DNA of 64,000 nt from Sulfitobacter mediterraneus (lineage in GTDB: Bacteria > Pseudomonadota > Alphaproteobacteria > Rhodobacterales > Rhodobacteraceae): positions 124,001 through 188,000 of the forward strand of contig NZ_QBKU01000009.1 in NCBI RefSeq assembly GCF_003054325.1, given 5' to 3'. The translations under genes were made by a program, and so were the position numbers. Every line of letters starts with the position of its first letter. Within the stretch, counting starts at the first letter, position 1. The notes below the pieces were generated by a model that searched no databases, was not told the origin of the DNA, and was given only the letters and a program-made list of their open reading frames with translations. Below are positions 33,489 through 45,300 of the stretch, piece after piece.

Positions 33489-34285
33489 CCCCGCAAGAAC
33501 ATGACGTCGCCGCCGCCGATCTGTTGAACGCCGAAGCCACCGGCAGGCAGATTGGCCTGCTCACCAAACGCCACCCAGAAATGGGCATGGATGATGCCTA
33601 TGCCATCCAGAACGCGATTTATCGTGCCAAGCTGGATCAAGGGCGCCGCGTGACGGGGTGGAAAATCGGATTGACCTCCAAGGCGATGCAATATGCGCTG
33701 AATATCGACATCCCGGACAGCGGTATCCTGTTCGACGATATGATGTTCGACACAGGCGCGGTGATCCCTAAGGGCCGTTTTATCCAACCCCGGATCGAGG
33801 CCGAGATCGCCTTTGTCATCAAGGCACCTCTGGGCGGGGCCGATGTCACCCGCGCCGCAGTTCTCGCCGCAACAGATTATGTCGCGCCGTCGATTGAGAT
33901 TCTGGACACACGGATCATGCGTGCCGACCCCGAGACCGGCCAAACCCGCAAGATTTTTGATACCATCAGCGATAATGCCGCCAATGCAGGCGTTGTTTTA
34001 GGGGCTGAGCGGCATGCGGTAGATGATTTCGATCTGCGCTGGGTCGGCGCGATCACCAGCCGCAATGACGAAGTCGAGGAAACCGGACTTGGCGCAGGGG
34101 TTTTGAATGATCCGGTCGAAAGCGTTGTCTGGCTGGCACGGCGCATGGCCCAATACGGGCAAAGCATCGAACCGGGGCAAGTCATCCTGTCCGGCAGTTT
34201 CATCCGCCCGGTGGAATGCCCCAGCGGTGCAAAGATCAGCGCTGATTTTGGCGCCTTTGGACGGGTGGATTTGTCGTTTGAATAG
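33485..34285 (+). CDS. hpaH: 2-oxo-hept-4-ene-1,7-dioate hydratase
   Basis: A 266-residue hydratase of the FAH-related HpaH/MhpD family adding water to 2-oxohepta-4-ene-1,7-dioate. MDDAYAIQNAIYRAKLDQGRRVTGWKIGLTSKAMQ is the family N-terminal block (given here with its start near residue 36); FIQPRIEAEIAFVIK carries metal ligands, and VWLARRMAQYGQSIEPGQVILSGSF closes the fold. It ends the operon. The aldolase HpaI, the monooxygenase HpaBC and an uptake system are not in the window. Confidence 0.93.
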   Translation: MTPQEHDVAAADLLNAEATGRQIGLLTKRHPEMGMDDAYAIQNAIYRAKLDQGRRVTGWKIGLTSKAMQYALNIDIPDSGILFDDMMFDTGAVIPKGRFIQPRIEAEIAFVIKAPLGGADVTRAAVLAATDYVAPSIEILDTRIMRADPETGQTRKIFDTISDNAANAGVVLGAERHAVDDFDLRWVGAITSRNDEVEETGLGAGVLNDPVESVVWLARRMAQYGQSIEPGQVILSGSFIRPVECPSGAKISADFGAFGRVDLSFE

Positions 34286-34360
34286 CGTCGTGGCCCAGTC
34301 GTCAAAGCACCGTGCACCATCGGGCACGTGATTGCGCTATACGATCCGATATTGGCGTCA

Positions 34361-36295
34361 TCACCCTAGGAATGGATCATCAACAACGCCGACCAACTGC
34401 AAGATCAATGCGCCACTGTCAGCAGCAGAAGCTTCGGCGTAGTCTGCATCAATTCCGGCAATTGCGGTATCAATGCTGTTGTCGTCACCGCGCACAAACA
34501 GCTGCATCGCGGCGGCGGCATCATCCACGTCGGACAACCCTTTGATCACGGCAAAATAGGTGCCGATGTCGGTCTTGGTGCTGAGGTAGCTGCGATCCTG
34601 CAATTGCAGTTCGACAAAGCTTTGGCTGGCGTCTTGTGGTGGCTCCGCTTTGGCACCGCGCAGCACCTCAAGGATGAACGCATCGCGGCCAACCCCGCCG
34701 CTGTCGAGCTGACCCACCCAGAAGTTGAGCCCATCCTGATCGGCGGCGCGGCCCAGCACATTGGCATAGACCTGCGTTGCAAACTCAAGATTGGAGGCGT
34801 CCGGCGCATAGGTTGCCCGCGTTTCATCTTGATCGAGGAAAAAGGTCGCAGTCTCTTCGAGGCTCGTGCCATCCGCAAAGGCCGATCCCCAGAAGTACAG
34901 GCCAAGCGCGTCCGGCGCGCGGTTGAAATACGCGATATAGAGTTCGATGAACGTGTTGATCTCATCCGCGTTCAGGCCGGTGATGCCTTGGATGATAGAC
35001 AAATCAAGGGTGGCGTCGTCAAAAATGCTGACGCCGGTCGAAAACGCGAGAGTTTCCACGCCTGTCAAGCTGTCGGTCCCTTGGCCGTCGGTCATCCGGT
35101 CTTCAGCAGAGATCGTGCCATCTTGCGCCAGTCGCAGAGTGTAGCGGCCCATGCCGGCATCAAAATGCGCCACATCGCCGATGCCATCGCCGCCATCTAG
35201 AGTATCGTCGCCTTTGCCGCCAAAAAGGTGGTCATTGCCAGCATTGCCGGTCAAGTTGTCCGCGCCGTCAAATCCAAAAAGAATGTCATCGCCGAGACCT
35301 CCGTCGAAGCTGTCATCGCCTTGGGTCAGGTAGAACCAGTCGCCCCGTTCTGACCCTGTTGCGATACCATTCGGGCTGACTGCAAAACTTGGGTCAGAAT
35401 TGCGTGACCCGACGACCAGATCGTCCAAGGCGCCATCCAGACCGGGCAGGGCGGTGACCAAAGCCGCGACAAGCGCCTGAGACTGCGCATTTGCCTGGGC
35501 CTCAAACCCCGCGGCGCTTGCGGCCCCCTGATCCATCAGCTGTGCGCCAAAGGATTGCAGGCTTTGCAGGGCTTGCGCCGCTGCGGCTTTGGCGGCAGCT
35601 ATGGCTGCATCGAAATCCTCGGGTTCTGCCCCTTGGGACAACAAGGCATCTATCAATCCATCCCGCCCATTGAGGTCTGACAGGATCGCCAGCGCCGCCG
35701 CTTCGCCAAGCTGGTCGAAAAGGTCATCTAAGGTTGCGCCGCTGACACTGCCATTGCCGGTGTCGGTCGAGGCCCAAGCGCCCGTCGCGTCGTCCACGAC
35801 AAAGTTTGGCGAGGCATGGCCCGCCTCATCCTCGGCCCACAAATACGCATCCAGCCGATCCTGATAGGAGGCAAACAATTGCTCAATCTCTGTGGCGCCG
35901 CCGCCGGTGCCATTGCCAAAATCGTAGTCGGGGTTGATGGAAATGATAAAGGCCTCCATCGTGACATCCGGCGCAGCATTCGCCACGAAAGATCGCCCCA
36001 GATTGATGGAGGCAAAGGCCGTGTCGAAATCCTGATCAATCAGGGCCTGAACAATCGCCAGAGCTTCTGCATCGACCTGCTGGGAAATGAAAGAAAAGAG
36101 GTTGACCAAAGTCCCGACCGGAATGTCCCGCAGCGCCTGTTCCGAGGCGTCGAGCGAGGCCAAGTACTCACTGACAGTCAGGCTCAAAGCATCGTCAATA
36201 ACAGGGAGTAAGGGCCGGCTGGTGACCTGCAATAGGCTGCGAAGCTGCGCGTAGGACGCATTGAATTGAATCTCGAATTGGTCAAGCGGGTTCAC
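34361..36295 (-). CDS. RTX protein with DUF4214 domains
   Basis: A 644-residue acidic protein. Residues about 1-300 are helical and low-complexity, unrecognised. A short block of RTX repeats (GGLGDDILFGFDGADNLTG, GNDHLFGGKGDDTLDGG) follows around 325-375. The C-terminal third holds DUF4214 sequence (FIELYIAYFNRAPDALGLYFW and VYANVLGRAADQDGLNFWVGQ), a module often attached to type I-secreted surface proteins. A GTG start at 36295 is preferred because AAGGA lies 9 bases upstream; an alternative at 36319 adds 8 residues. No signal peptide and no T1SS genes nearby. It is convergent with hpaH and stands near the lipid/PKS region. Confidence 0.82.
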   Translation of the reverse strand: MNPLDQFEIQFNASYAQLRSLLQVTSRPLLPVIDDALSLTVSEYLASLDASEQALRDIPVGTLVNLFSFISQQVDAEALAIVQALIDQDFDTAFASINLGRSFVANAAPDVTMEAFIISINPDYDFGNGTGGGATEIEQLFASYQDRLDAYLWAEDEAGHASPNFVVDDATGAWASTDTGNGSVSGATLDDLFDQLGEAAALAILSDLNGRDGLIDALLSQGAEPEDFDAAIAAAKAAAAQALQSLQSFGAQLMDQGAASAAGFEAQANAQSQALVAALVTALPGLDGALDDLVVGSRNSDPSFAVSPNGIATGSERGDWFYLTQGDDSFDGGLGDDILFGFDGADNLTGNAGNDHLFGGKGDDTLDGGDGIGDVAHFDAGMGRYTLRLAQDGTISAEDRMTDGQGTDSLTGVETLAFSTGVSIFDDATLDLSIIQGITGLNADEINTFIELYIAYFNRAPDALGLYFWGSAFADGTSLEETATFFLDQDETRATYAPDASNLEFATQVYANVLGRAADQDGLNFWVGQLDSGGVGRDAFILEVLRGAKAEPPQDASQSFVELQLQDRSYLSTKTDIGTYFAVIKGLSDVDDAAAAMQLFVRGDDNSIDTAIAGIDADYAEASAADSGALILQLVGVVDDPFLG

Positions 36296-36394
36296 AGCGC
36301 AGTTCCTTAACACAAGCAATCGTACTGGCCTCTCTCTACACCAGCTTTGGCACCGCCGTCACCTTGGATCTGGAGCGCAGCACCAACGATTTCG

Positions 36395-37675
36395 TCATAG
36401 GATGCTGCTGGAATACCCTGTCCGCCATTTCAAAGCGACGGCCAAGAGGGCGTTCCACACCACAAGCGAAACCGCAGTCGCTATCGCTGCGCCTTCCATG
36501 CCATAACGCGGCACCAAAGCCAGATTAAGCGTTGCATTGACCAATACCGCAGTCGACACGCCAATCAGCGTGAGCTTTTGATGACCCGTCATATTCAGGA
36601 CCAGTGCCACCGGACCAAAACAGGCGTTTGCAAGCTGCCCCAAAGTCAGGATGACCAAAGCCCAATAGGCCCCGCCAAAGCTGTCGTCGAAAATGACCGT
36701 CAGAAGAGCACCGCCAAACGCCCAGATGATCAAAGCGCCGCCGATACCGAAGGCCGTGATGATCCGCGCTGCCTTGGTGATCATGGTCTGAAGTTGTGTG
36801 CTGTTCCCCTCGGCGTGCATCTTGGCGATCTGCGGCATGATCACAGTGTTGACCGCGCCAAGACCGAACACGGTGATTGTGGAGAGGACCGTTGCGGCCT
36901 TGTAGAGACCGACCTGCGCGTCGGTGCTCAGGATGCCGAGCATCACAATATCAAGGTTGTTGTTGATCAACTGTACGCTTGCAATGGCTCCGAATGACAA
37001 GCTGGAGACGGTCAATGCACGGCTTTGGGTGGTCTTGGACTGGCCCCTCCCTTGTGGCCAGAAACGAAAGTCCGATCCTCGTTTGAGCAAGACCAAAGAG
37101 AGTGCGGCATCCGCCAGCAGGGTCAACGCAAAGATCAGCAAGGCCGTTGACACCGATAACGAGGGCGCTTCGCTGGCGATCCAGACGACTGCCAAAACTG
37201 TTATCGTCAGCAGTGGCCGCAGCACATGTTCGGGAAGCTGGCTTTGCACCGTGTGCCCCATGCCATGCAATACACCGCTGAGCAATTTTGGCGCAGGCAA
37301 AAGCAGATAGATCCCAAGACCCAGCGCCATGTGCCATTGCAGAGCCGGGTCGTTGATCCCCCATGCGATCCAGACGGCCAAAGCAACAGCAAACACGCCG
37401 GTGGCCCAGATCGCGCGGTGCAAGGCCCATGCCCAGATTTGCACGCTGTGCCCTGTGCCTGCATGGGCGCGGGCGTAGGAGATCTCGCGCACCAATGTTT
37501 GCCGCAGCCCGAACGCCAGCGGCATGGACAAAACCGTCACAACCGCAAGAACAAAGGCGTATTCACCAAACTTTTCGGGTTGCAGCAGCCGCGCGATGAT
37601 CGCGGTAGCAACCGCGCCAAAGATCAGGCCGCACACCCGAATGACCATGGTCGCTAAAGTCTGGCGCTTTTCCAT
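36395..37675 (-). CDS. Oligosaccharide flippase-family (MOP/Wzx-like) membrane protein
   Basis: A 426-residue integral membrane protein with about twelve helices. The opening MVIRVCGLIFGAVATAIIARLLQPEKFGEYAFVLAV contains the LxPExFGxY-type Wzx signature; the middle has INNNLDIVMLGILSTDAQVGLYKAA and the end AAIATAVSLVVWNALLAV. Such proteins flip lipid-linked sugars across the inner membrane. No glycosyltransferase cluster is adjacent, unusual for Wzx, so it may move a different lipid-linked product or belong functionally with the neighbouring PKS lipid genes. Confidence 0.85.
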   Translation of the reverse strand: MEKRQTLATMVIRVCGLIFGAVATAIIARLLQPEKFGEYAFVLAVVTVLSMPLAFGLRQTLVREISYARAHAGTGHSVQIWAWALHRAIWATGVFAVALAVWIAWGINDPALQWHMALGLGIYLLLPAPKLLSGVLHGMGHTVQSQLPEHVLRPLLTITVLAVVWIASEAPSLSVSTALLIFALTLLADAALSLVLLKRGSDFRFWPQGRGQSKTTQSRALTVSSLSFGAIASVQLINNNLDIVMLGILSTDAQVGLYKAATVLSTITVFGLGAVNTVIMPQIAKMHAEGNSTQLQTMITKAARIITAFGIGGALIIWAFGGALLTVIFDDSFGGAYWALVILTLGQLANACFGPVALVLNMTGHQKLTLIGVSTAVLVNATLNLALVPRYGMEGAAIATAVSLVVWNALLAVALKWRTGYSSSIL

Positions 37676-37726
37676 TTGGTCTTTGGTTTCCTTTGCCGCG
37701 CCCGGGGCCGCGTTTTAAGGTGTCCG

Positions 37727-39037
37727 CTAAAAGAACGCGGACAGAGAAAACTCAAAATAACTGTTCCCGTCCACAGAAGAGAGCGGATCTGTCAGGCTGT
37801 CGGACACCACATGGTTGGCATTTAGTCCCACCCGAAAGCGGTCGCCAATCCGGCGTGACGCCGACAGGGTGTAAATTTGAGATTTCTCATCAAGGTCATA
37901 AAACACCCCTAAATTGAAGCGACTGTCGTTTGTGTCATTGGCAATAAAATTCACACCGACAAACAGATCGTCGTCATAGACGGTAACCGATTGGCGGCCG
38001 CCCCGGTCATCATAGTGATATTCCAGAGCGAGAGTCAGAGTGCCATCGCCGCCCATCAGGTTGTGAAAGGAATGATCGCCCCCGACGATTGCACCAACAA
38101 AGCTTTCGCCAGAGGCGTCGCGCAGGAACCCCTCAAAGCGCAATTGGGTGTTGCCTTCGGCATAAACTGTGGTCAAGCCAAGCTGCTTGATTTCTTGGTA
38201 ATAGGGCGTCACGGCGGTGAACGCGTCCGTGCCTGCATCCGCGGCGGCTTTTGTCACTGTCTTTCCGCTTTCGTATCCGGCCAGAACATCGGCGTTGAAC
38301 TGCGCGCAGGCCGAGGCGCTGACGATGGTGTCGGCGAGAATACAGCCGGGCATGCGCAGGGACTCGCGGTTGGTGCCCTGATAGGCGGATACGCCGATGT
38401 CCAATGACCCGTCGCCCAGCGAAAATTCATGCGTGTATCGCAGCGCAAAATCGGGGCTGTTGCTGTCTTCGTAGCGGACCAATCCATCATCGGTATAGAA
38501 CGGGCCGCGCTGGCGGGTGGCGCGGCCACCAAAATTGCCCCGCACACTGTCGCTCAACGCATAAAAACTGAATGTGCCGATATCCGTAAACAGGTTCGCA
38601 TTGGCCATCGGTGTGCCGATCAGGTCGCTGTTGCCGACCTGATTGGTTCTATTCTTGGCGTTCATCACGTTGACGATGGTACGGCCATTGCTGACGCCCC
38701 AATCCTCTACGTTGTACCCCAGAACCAGATCCCAGTTTTCAAAACTTCTGGTGAAATATGCCTTTTGAATGTTGAAGAGAGACCGGTCGTTTTCGTCGTC
38801 GTTTAGGCCCGCGAATTGAAAGACAACCTCGCCCGCACCCACGCCAAAGTTGCCGTTCAGCTGAAAGCCGACAAATGGGTGAAACCCGGCATCGGCTTGC
38901 CCTGCATATTGGCCATCGTCAAAGTAGTAGCGATATCCAACGTCAAGCCGCCCACTGAGGTTCAGCGGATTGTTTTCCGCCCATGCCTGAGTGGCCAAAG
39001 CAGAAGCGAAAACAGCCGCTGTGCAAAGACGTTTCAT
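37727..39037 (-). CDS. Outer-membrane beta-barrel protein
   Basis: A 436-residue predicted outer-membrane protein. The signal peptide MKRLCTAAVFASALATQAWA is cleaved after residue 20. The mature part is rich in alternating amphipathic strands and aromatic girdles (YRYYFDDGQYAG, FHPFVGFQLNGNFGVGAGEVVFQF, YHYDDRGGRQSVTVYDDDLFVG), and it ends in FEFSLSAFF, whose terminal Phe is the beta-barrel assembly signal. No porin family is recognised with certainty. It diverges from the PKS operon across about 280 bp, a position that would suit an outer-membrane partner of that system. Confidence 0.8.
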   Translation of the reverse strand: MKRLCTAAVFASALATQAWAENNPLNLSGRLDVGYRYYFDDGQYAGQADAGFHPFVGFQLNGNFGVGAGEVVFQFAGLNDDENDRSLFNIQKAYFTRSFENWDLVLGYNVEDWGVSNGRTIVNVMNAKNRTNQVGNSDLIGTPMANANLFTDIGTFSFYALSDSVRGNFGGRATRQRGPFYTDDGLVRYEDSNSPDFALRYTHEFSLGDGSLDIGVSAYQGTNRESLRMPGCILADTIVSASACAQFNADVLAGYESGKTVTKAAADAGTDAFTAVTPYYQEIKQLGLTTVYAEGNTQLRFEGFLRDASGESFVGAIVGGDHSFHNLMGGDGTLTLALEYHYDDRGGRQSVTVYDDDLFVGVNFIANDTNDSRFNLGVFYDLDEKSQIYTLSASRRIGDRFRVGLNANHVVSDSLTDPLSSVDGNSYFEFSLSAFF

Positions 39038-39315
39038 ACCCAACTTAACCCCGACCTAACTGTCATTCAGACGGGCACAGTATCGCAGCAATAACCCGGC
39101 GCAATCACATGCCCGCCGCGGGGGGAACAAACTTAACCATTGGTGCGAGATCGACACGCCTTTGGCTGGACATCAGGGCCTTTTGAGCAAGTTGGAATTT
39201 TCCCCGTCCCGACACTGTTGCTCCGCCCTGTTTGTGCTAAACGTAAAATTCTTGGGGAGAATGCAACGGACCGTTTTGGCGGCGATGCATTTTGGTGCGC
39301 GATAGGAAGACACGG

Positions 39316-42300
39316 ATGAAAGATCAAAACTGCGACGCTGCAGCCGGTATTCATGAGCCGATTGCCATCGTTGGCATGTCCTGCAATCTGCCTGGCGACA
39401 ACCGAACTCCAGCCGAGTTTTTCGATTTTCTGTTGAAGAAACAATGCGGTATTGTTGAAATCCCCAAAGACCGATGGGGTGTTGACGTCTTTTATGATCC
39501 CGATCCGGCAGCGATCGCCAAATCGGTGAGCAAATGGGCGGGCTTTATCAAAGATGTTCGTGGGTTTGATGCCAAGTTTTTTGGCATTTCCCCGCGCGAA
39601 GCCGCTGGCATGGATCCGCAGCAACGTTTGGTTTTGCAAGGTGCGGTTGAGGCGATGATGGATGCGCAAATTCCGCTAGAAGAATTTGCCCGAAAAAGCA
39701 CCGGCGTTTTTATCGGGATCTCACAATCTGAGTACCGCACCCTGCAAGAAATGCGTATCACCAGTACCGAAAGCTATGCTGGCACCGGTTATGCGCTTTG
39801 TATCAGTGCCAACCGGATCTCGCATCGGTTGAACCTCACCGGGCCTAGCTATGCAGTTGATACGGCTTGCTCGTCCTCGCTGACGGCGCTGGATCAGGCG
39901 GTGCAAAACCTGCGCACCGGGGCTTGCGATATGGCGATTGTGGGCGGCGTGAATGCCATGACCCATCCTTCGCCGTTTTTGGCATTTTCCAAGGCTGGCA
40001 TGATCTCTCCGACGGGGCGCATCTCGACCTTTGATGCCGCCGCCAACGGATTTGTGCGGGGCGAAGGCGCAGGTATGATCGTAATCAAACCGCTCAGCCA
40101 TGCGCAGGCCGACGGCGACCGCATCCATGCCGTCATCGAAGGCACGGCGGCCAATCAGGACGGATCGACCAATACGATCACCGCGCCGAACCAGCAGGCT
40201 CAAACAGCGATGTTGCGCAGCCTGTTCAACGCGGCACCAATTGGCCCTGAACAAATCGGCTTTATTGAAGCCCACGGAACCGGAACACCCATTGGCGATC
40301 CGATTGAGGCAGGCGCAATTGGGACGGTGATCGGCCAGAATGCCCCGGACCATCCTGTCTATATTGGGTCAAGCAAGGCCAATGTTGGCCACCTTGAAAG
40401 CGGCGCTGGCATTACTGGTTTGATCAAGGCCGCGATGGCCGTGAAAACGGGCGTTGTGCCGCCCAACATCCACTTCAAAGACCCAAACCCATATATCCCG
40501 TTCGATGCCTTAAACCTCGAAGTCCCGGTCAAACCCGAGGCATTCCCGGATCGGGATGGACCGAATTATGCGGTGGTCAATTCTTTTGGCTTTGGTGGCG
40601 CAAACGCCTGTGCGCTGCTGTCCGCGCCGCCCGCGAAATCCTATGATTACCATCCGGTCGCGGCACAGCCATCAACAGCGCCCCTTGCAGGTGGCGAAGA
40701 CGGATTTCCGCACTTGATTCCGGTGTCCGGCGCAACCGAAGAGGCCCTGCAAGCCAACGGGGCGGCGCTTTTGGAGGCTATGCGCGGCAAGGGGGCGTTG
40801 GCCAAAACAACGCTATCTGACATCGCAGCGGCTCTTGCCACCAAGCGCAGCCATCTGATGTACCGCGCTGTGATACTGGCCCATACCACCGCGCAGCTCA
40901 AAAAAGCGCTCAAGTCACTGGCCTCGGGCGAGAGTGACGCCCCCAACATCATCACCGGGCAAAAGCAGACCAGCAACAAACTGTGCTTCACCTTCTCGGG
41001 GCAAGGCAGCCAATGGTGGGGCATGGCCCGCGACTTGCTGGAACGCAACGCCGTGTTTTCGGATGCTGTTGACGCCTTTGATGCAGAGTTTATTCCGGTG
41101 GCTGGGTGGTCGATCCGCGCAGAACTCCTCAAGGATCAAGACAGCAGCCGCATTGACGACACTACCGTCACCCAGCCGGCGCTTTTTGCCATTCAATCGG
41201 GCCTCGCCGCGCTTTGGAAAGAATTTGGCGTTGAGCCGGATATGGTTGCGGGCCACTCCATCGGAGAGGCGGCTGCCAGCTACATCACCAATGGTCTGTC
41301 GCTGAGCGGTGCCGCCAAATTCCTGTCCAAGCGCGGCGTGATCCGTGACCAGCTGGGCGCCAAAGGCGCGATGGCGGCCATCGGCATGAATCAAGCTGAC
41401 GTAGAGGCGATCCTGCCGACACATGGCAAATTGGGTATTGCTGCGATCAATGGCCCCGGCTCGACCACAATCAGCGGCGACTATGATGCCCTGCACGAGT
41501 TTGTGGAAGAGTTCGAGATGCTCAACCCCGATACCTTCATCAGGGCGCTCACCGTCGATACTGCTTGGCATTCGTATCATCTGGACGCTGGCGAGGGCTG
41601 GTTCCGCCGCGAGATGGCGACGATTGATTGGTCTGTGCCAACCTTGCCTTTCATTTCGACGGTCACGGGGCGGCCAGAAACGAAATTTGACACAGACTAT
41701 GGCTGGCTCAACCTGCGGCGGCCAGTGCGTTATCAGGCGGCGATTGAGACCGCCATCGACATGGGCGCAAACCTGTTTCTGGAGCTGGGCCCGGCGGCAA
41801 CCCTTGCTGGCCCCACTAAAAGCACCGCACTCGAAGCGGGCGCGTCGGTCACTGTCCTGAATTCGATCAATCGCAAGAATGACGACTTTGAGACCATGGC
41901 ACGCGGCGCAGCAGCGCTTTTTGCCATGGGCTATCCACTGAACTGGCAGGCGATCACGGGCGCGCCAAGATGCCATGTCGAATTGCCGCAAAACCAATGG
42001 GTGGAAGAACCGTTTTGGCAAGACAGTGAAGAAAGCCGTGGTCTGTTGTTCACGCCTGTTAAACACCCTTTTTTGGGAATGCCGGAACGCGGCAATGGCA
42101 CAACTTGGACATCCGAGATCAACCTCAAGGCTTATCCCTATCTCAAAGATCACCGGATGCAGTCCGATGTGATTTTCCCCGCCGCAGGTTATGTCGACAC
42201 GATGATTGCCCTGTGCCGCGATCAGTTTGGCCCCGACAAAATCATCGAGGTGGAAAACGCGGTTATCCACGAGGCCTTGTTCATCAATGCGGATGACGAG

Positions 42301-45300
42301 GTACTGTTCAGCAATGTCTACGATCCCGAACGAGGGCGTGTGAAACTTTATTCGCGGATCCGCGACGCCCAGGATGATTGGGTGCTGCGCAGCGAAGCGA
42401 AAGTGCGTGTTCTGGATGTGAAGGCACCGAAAGCTCGGCCCTTTGATCCTGAAGATCCATCTTATGAAAAGATCGACGCAGCCTACGTCTATGATGTCGA
42501 TGCCTCCACAGGATTGATAAACTACGGCACAGCGTTTCAGACTGTCGAAGACCTGTGGATGTCACGTTCCAAAACCGTCGCGCGGATTATCCTGCGCAAA
42601 GAGGGCGAGCCGACCAAAGACCGGCACCATTTGCACCCCACGATGTTCGACGGCTGTCTGCAAATTCTTGAACCAAGCATGACGCTCAAAAAGGTTGCGC
42701 AGGGCCGTCAGCCCGGTGATCCGGTTTGCCTGCCAGTTGGAGTGGGCCGGATGCGCGTGTATTCGGATTTCCCGGATGAGGTGATTGTCAGGGCTGATCA
42801 GTTCAAAAACACCAATGGCTCAGACGCCTCCGTTGGCTTTACCGTGATGGATCTGGACGGCAATGTTCTCATGGTGGTTGAGGACGTGCGGGTAAAGCTG
42901 TTGCCGTCAAAGCAGGCCGAAGAAGCGGGCGACAGCGTTCCGGCACATTTTGTCCGGCAAGACATTGTGGAACTGCGCGAACCTTTGGGCGCAGATCCGA
43001 ACACAGGGCACTGGATCGTTCTGACGCACGGCGGCGCGGACGAACCCGAGTTGATTGCGGCGATGCAAGAGCTTGGCGCTGATGTTCGCTGCATCGCGAG
43101 GGATGTGTTGGGCGATGATCCCGGCGGCGCATTGGCCGATATGCTGGGCACCCAGATCGAAAACGGCGGCCTGAGCGGTATTGTTGTGGGCTGGCCGCTT
43201 GGCCTAAGCGAGGCGACCGAAGACACTGGAACAAACACGTTGTTCGAACCTATAGACGCTTGCGTAAAAGACATCATCTCGCTTGGCGAGTTGATGGATT
43301 ATGCCCGTGCTGGCACCAATGGATTGCCTGACTTTGTCTTTCTGACCTCGGGTGCCTATCCCGACACAAACGGCAAAGCACGCGGCGCAGCGATCCTTTC
43401 ACAAATGCCGATCGCTGCCATGGTGCGCGGGCTGGCAACCGAAGCGCCCGAATACAATGTGCGCGTGATTGATGCCGATGCAGATGCGCAAATAGCGCCG
43501 CAGCTGTTGGCCCGTCACATCCTAACGCCCAGTCCGGATACCGAAATCATCCTGCGCGGCGGCACATGTCTCGCGCCGCGCTTGCATCATGCCGACCCTC
43601 AGGATTTTGACCCCAAAATGCTGAGTGTCTTGTCAAGCGATGCCGTGACCAACTTTCACGCGACCATGCCATCACCCGGCGTGATCGACCAAGTTGGCTT
43701 GGTCGAAATCCCGCTTGCCCCCATTGGGCCAGAGGAGGTGCGTGTGCGCGTTTCTGCGGTGGGCCTGAATTTCCGCGATATTATGGCGGTCACAGGACTA
43801 TTGCCCATCGAAGCCGAGCCAGAGCCCGCATGGCAAAACCTCGGGTTGGAATTTGGCGGCACAATCGAAGCGGTTGGCACTGAGGTCAGTCGCTTTCAGC
43901 CTGGCGATCGGGTGATGGGCCTTGGCAAACGGTGCCTGCAACGTTTCATGACCATCCATCCTGATGCTTTGACGCTGGTGCCTGATCACATCTCGCTGGC
44001 CGAGGCATCCACCATTCCCAGTGCATTTGCGACGGCGCATTACGCGCTCAACCACGTGGGCCGGATGCGCAAAGGCGAGAAAGTATTTATCCACGTGGCA
44101 ACAGGCGGTGTGGGCACGGCGGCAGTTCAACTGGCGCAAGCAGCCGGTGCCGAGATTTTTGCGACAGCAGGCAGCCCGACCAAACGGCGGCACCTAAAGG
44201 CGTTGGGCGTGCAGCATGTGATGGATTCCCGTTCGCTGAAGTTCGCCGATGATGTGATGCGGATCACCAAGGGCAAGGGCGTTGATATTCTGCTCAATTC
44301 CCTGCCGGGGGACTTTATCGCCAAGGGGCTTGATATCATGGCGCCCTATGGCCGGTTTCTTGAGATTGGCAAACGCGATGTCTACGAAGACGCCGCCATT
44401 GGCATGAAGGTACTGCGCCGCAATGTGTCCCTGAGTGTGCTCGACCTTGCCGCGATGGGCGAGGAACGGCCGGATTTGATGGCAGACCTCTTTGCCGAAC
44501 TGGCCGAGATGTTGACTGCGCAATCCCTGACAGCTCTGCCTCTGACGGAATTCCCGGTGAGCCGGGTAAGCGATGCGATCCGCTTTATGAGCCAGGCCAA
44601 ACATATGGGCAAAGTGGTCGTCTCTATGGATGCAGACCGCTTTGAGATCCGGCGCGATGACAATCGCGCGGTAACGCTATCTAATGATGCCAGCTATCTT
44701 GTGACCGGCGGCACTGGCGGCTTTAGCCTGAGCGTTGCTGATTGGCTTTCCCGTGTCGGGGCAGGACACCTGATCCTTGCGTCCCGGTCCGGCAAAATTG
44801 CCAAAGCGGACGAAAAGAAGATCAAGAAACTTCGCGATCGTGGCACCGAAGTTTCGGTTGTTGCGCTGGATATCAGTGACACTGATGCGGTAGATCAGTT
44901 TGTCAGCGCCGTGCAGGCCAGTGACCGCCCGCTCAAAGGTGTGGTGCATGGCGCGGCGGTGATCAAAGATGGATTTGCCAACCAGCTCACGCCAGATATG
45001 ATCACCGATGTTCTGTCCCCCAAGATCAAGGGGGCGTGGAATTTGCACCGCGCCTTTGCCGCCACCGGAACCGAACCGGATTTCATGATCGGTTTTTCCT
45101 CCATTGCGCAGGCAACGGGATCGGCTGGGCAGACCAACTATATTGCCGGCAATGCATTTTTGGACGCGCTGGCACATTACCGGTTGTCCATGGGCCGACC
45201 GGGCACCGCCATCGATTGGGGTGTGATTGCAGATGCCGGGTTTGTGTCCCGCAACAGCGCATTGGCGTCCTATCTGGAAAGCGTGGGCCAATTCGGGCTT

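Noticed and set aside
34311-34328. Possible terminator between hpaH and the DUF4214 gene
   Set aside because: Only a 5-bp stem (CGTGC/GCACG) without a T-tract; too weak to call.
40915-42270. 451-residue minus-strand frame inside the PKS gene
   Set aside because: Shadow of the PKS coding strand; the plus frame contains all AT and DH catalytic motifs.
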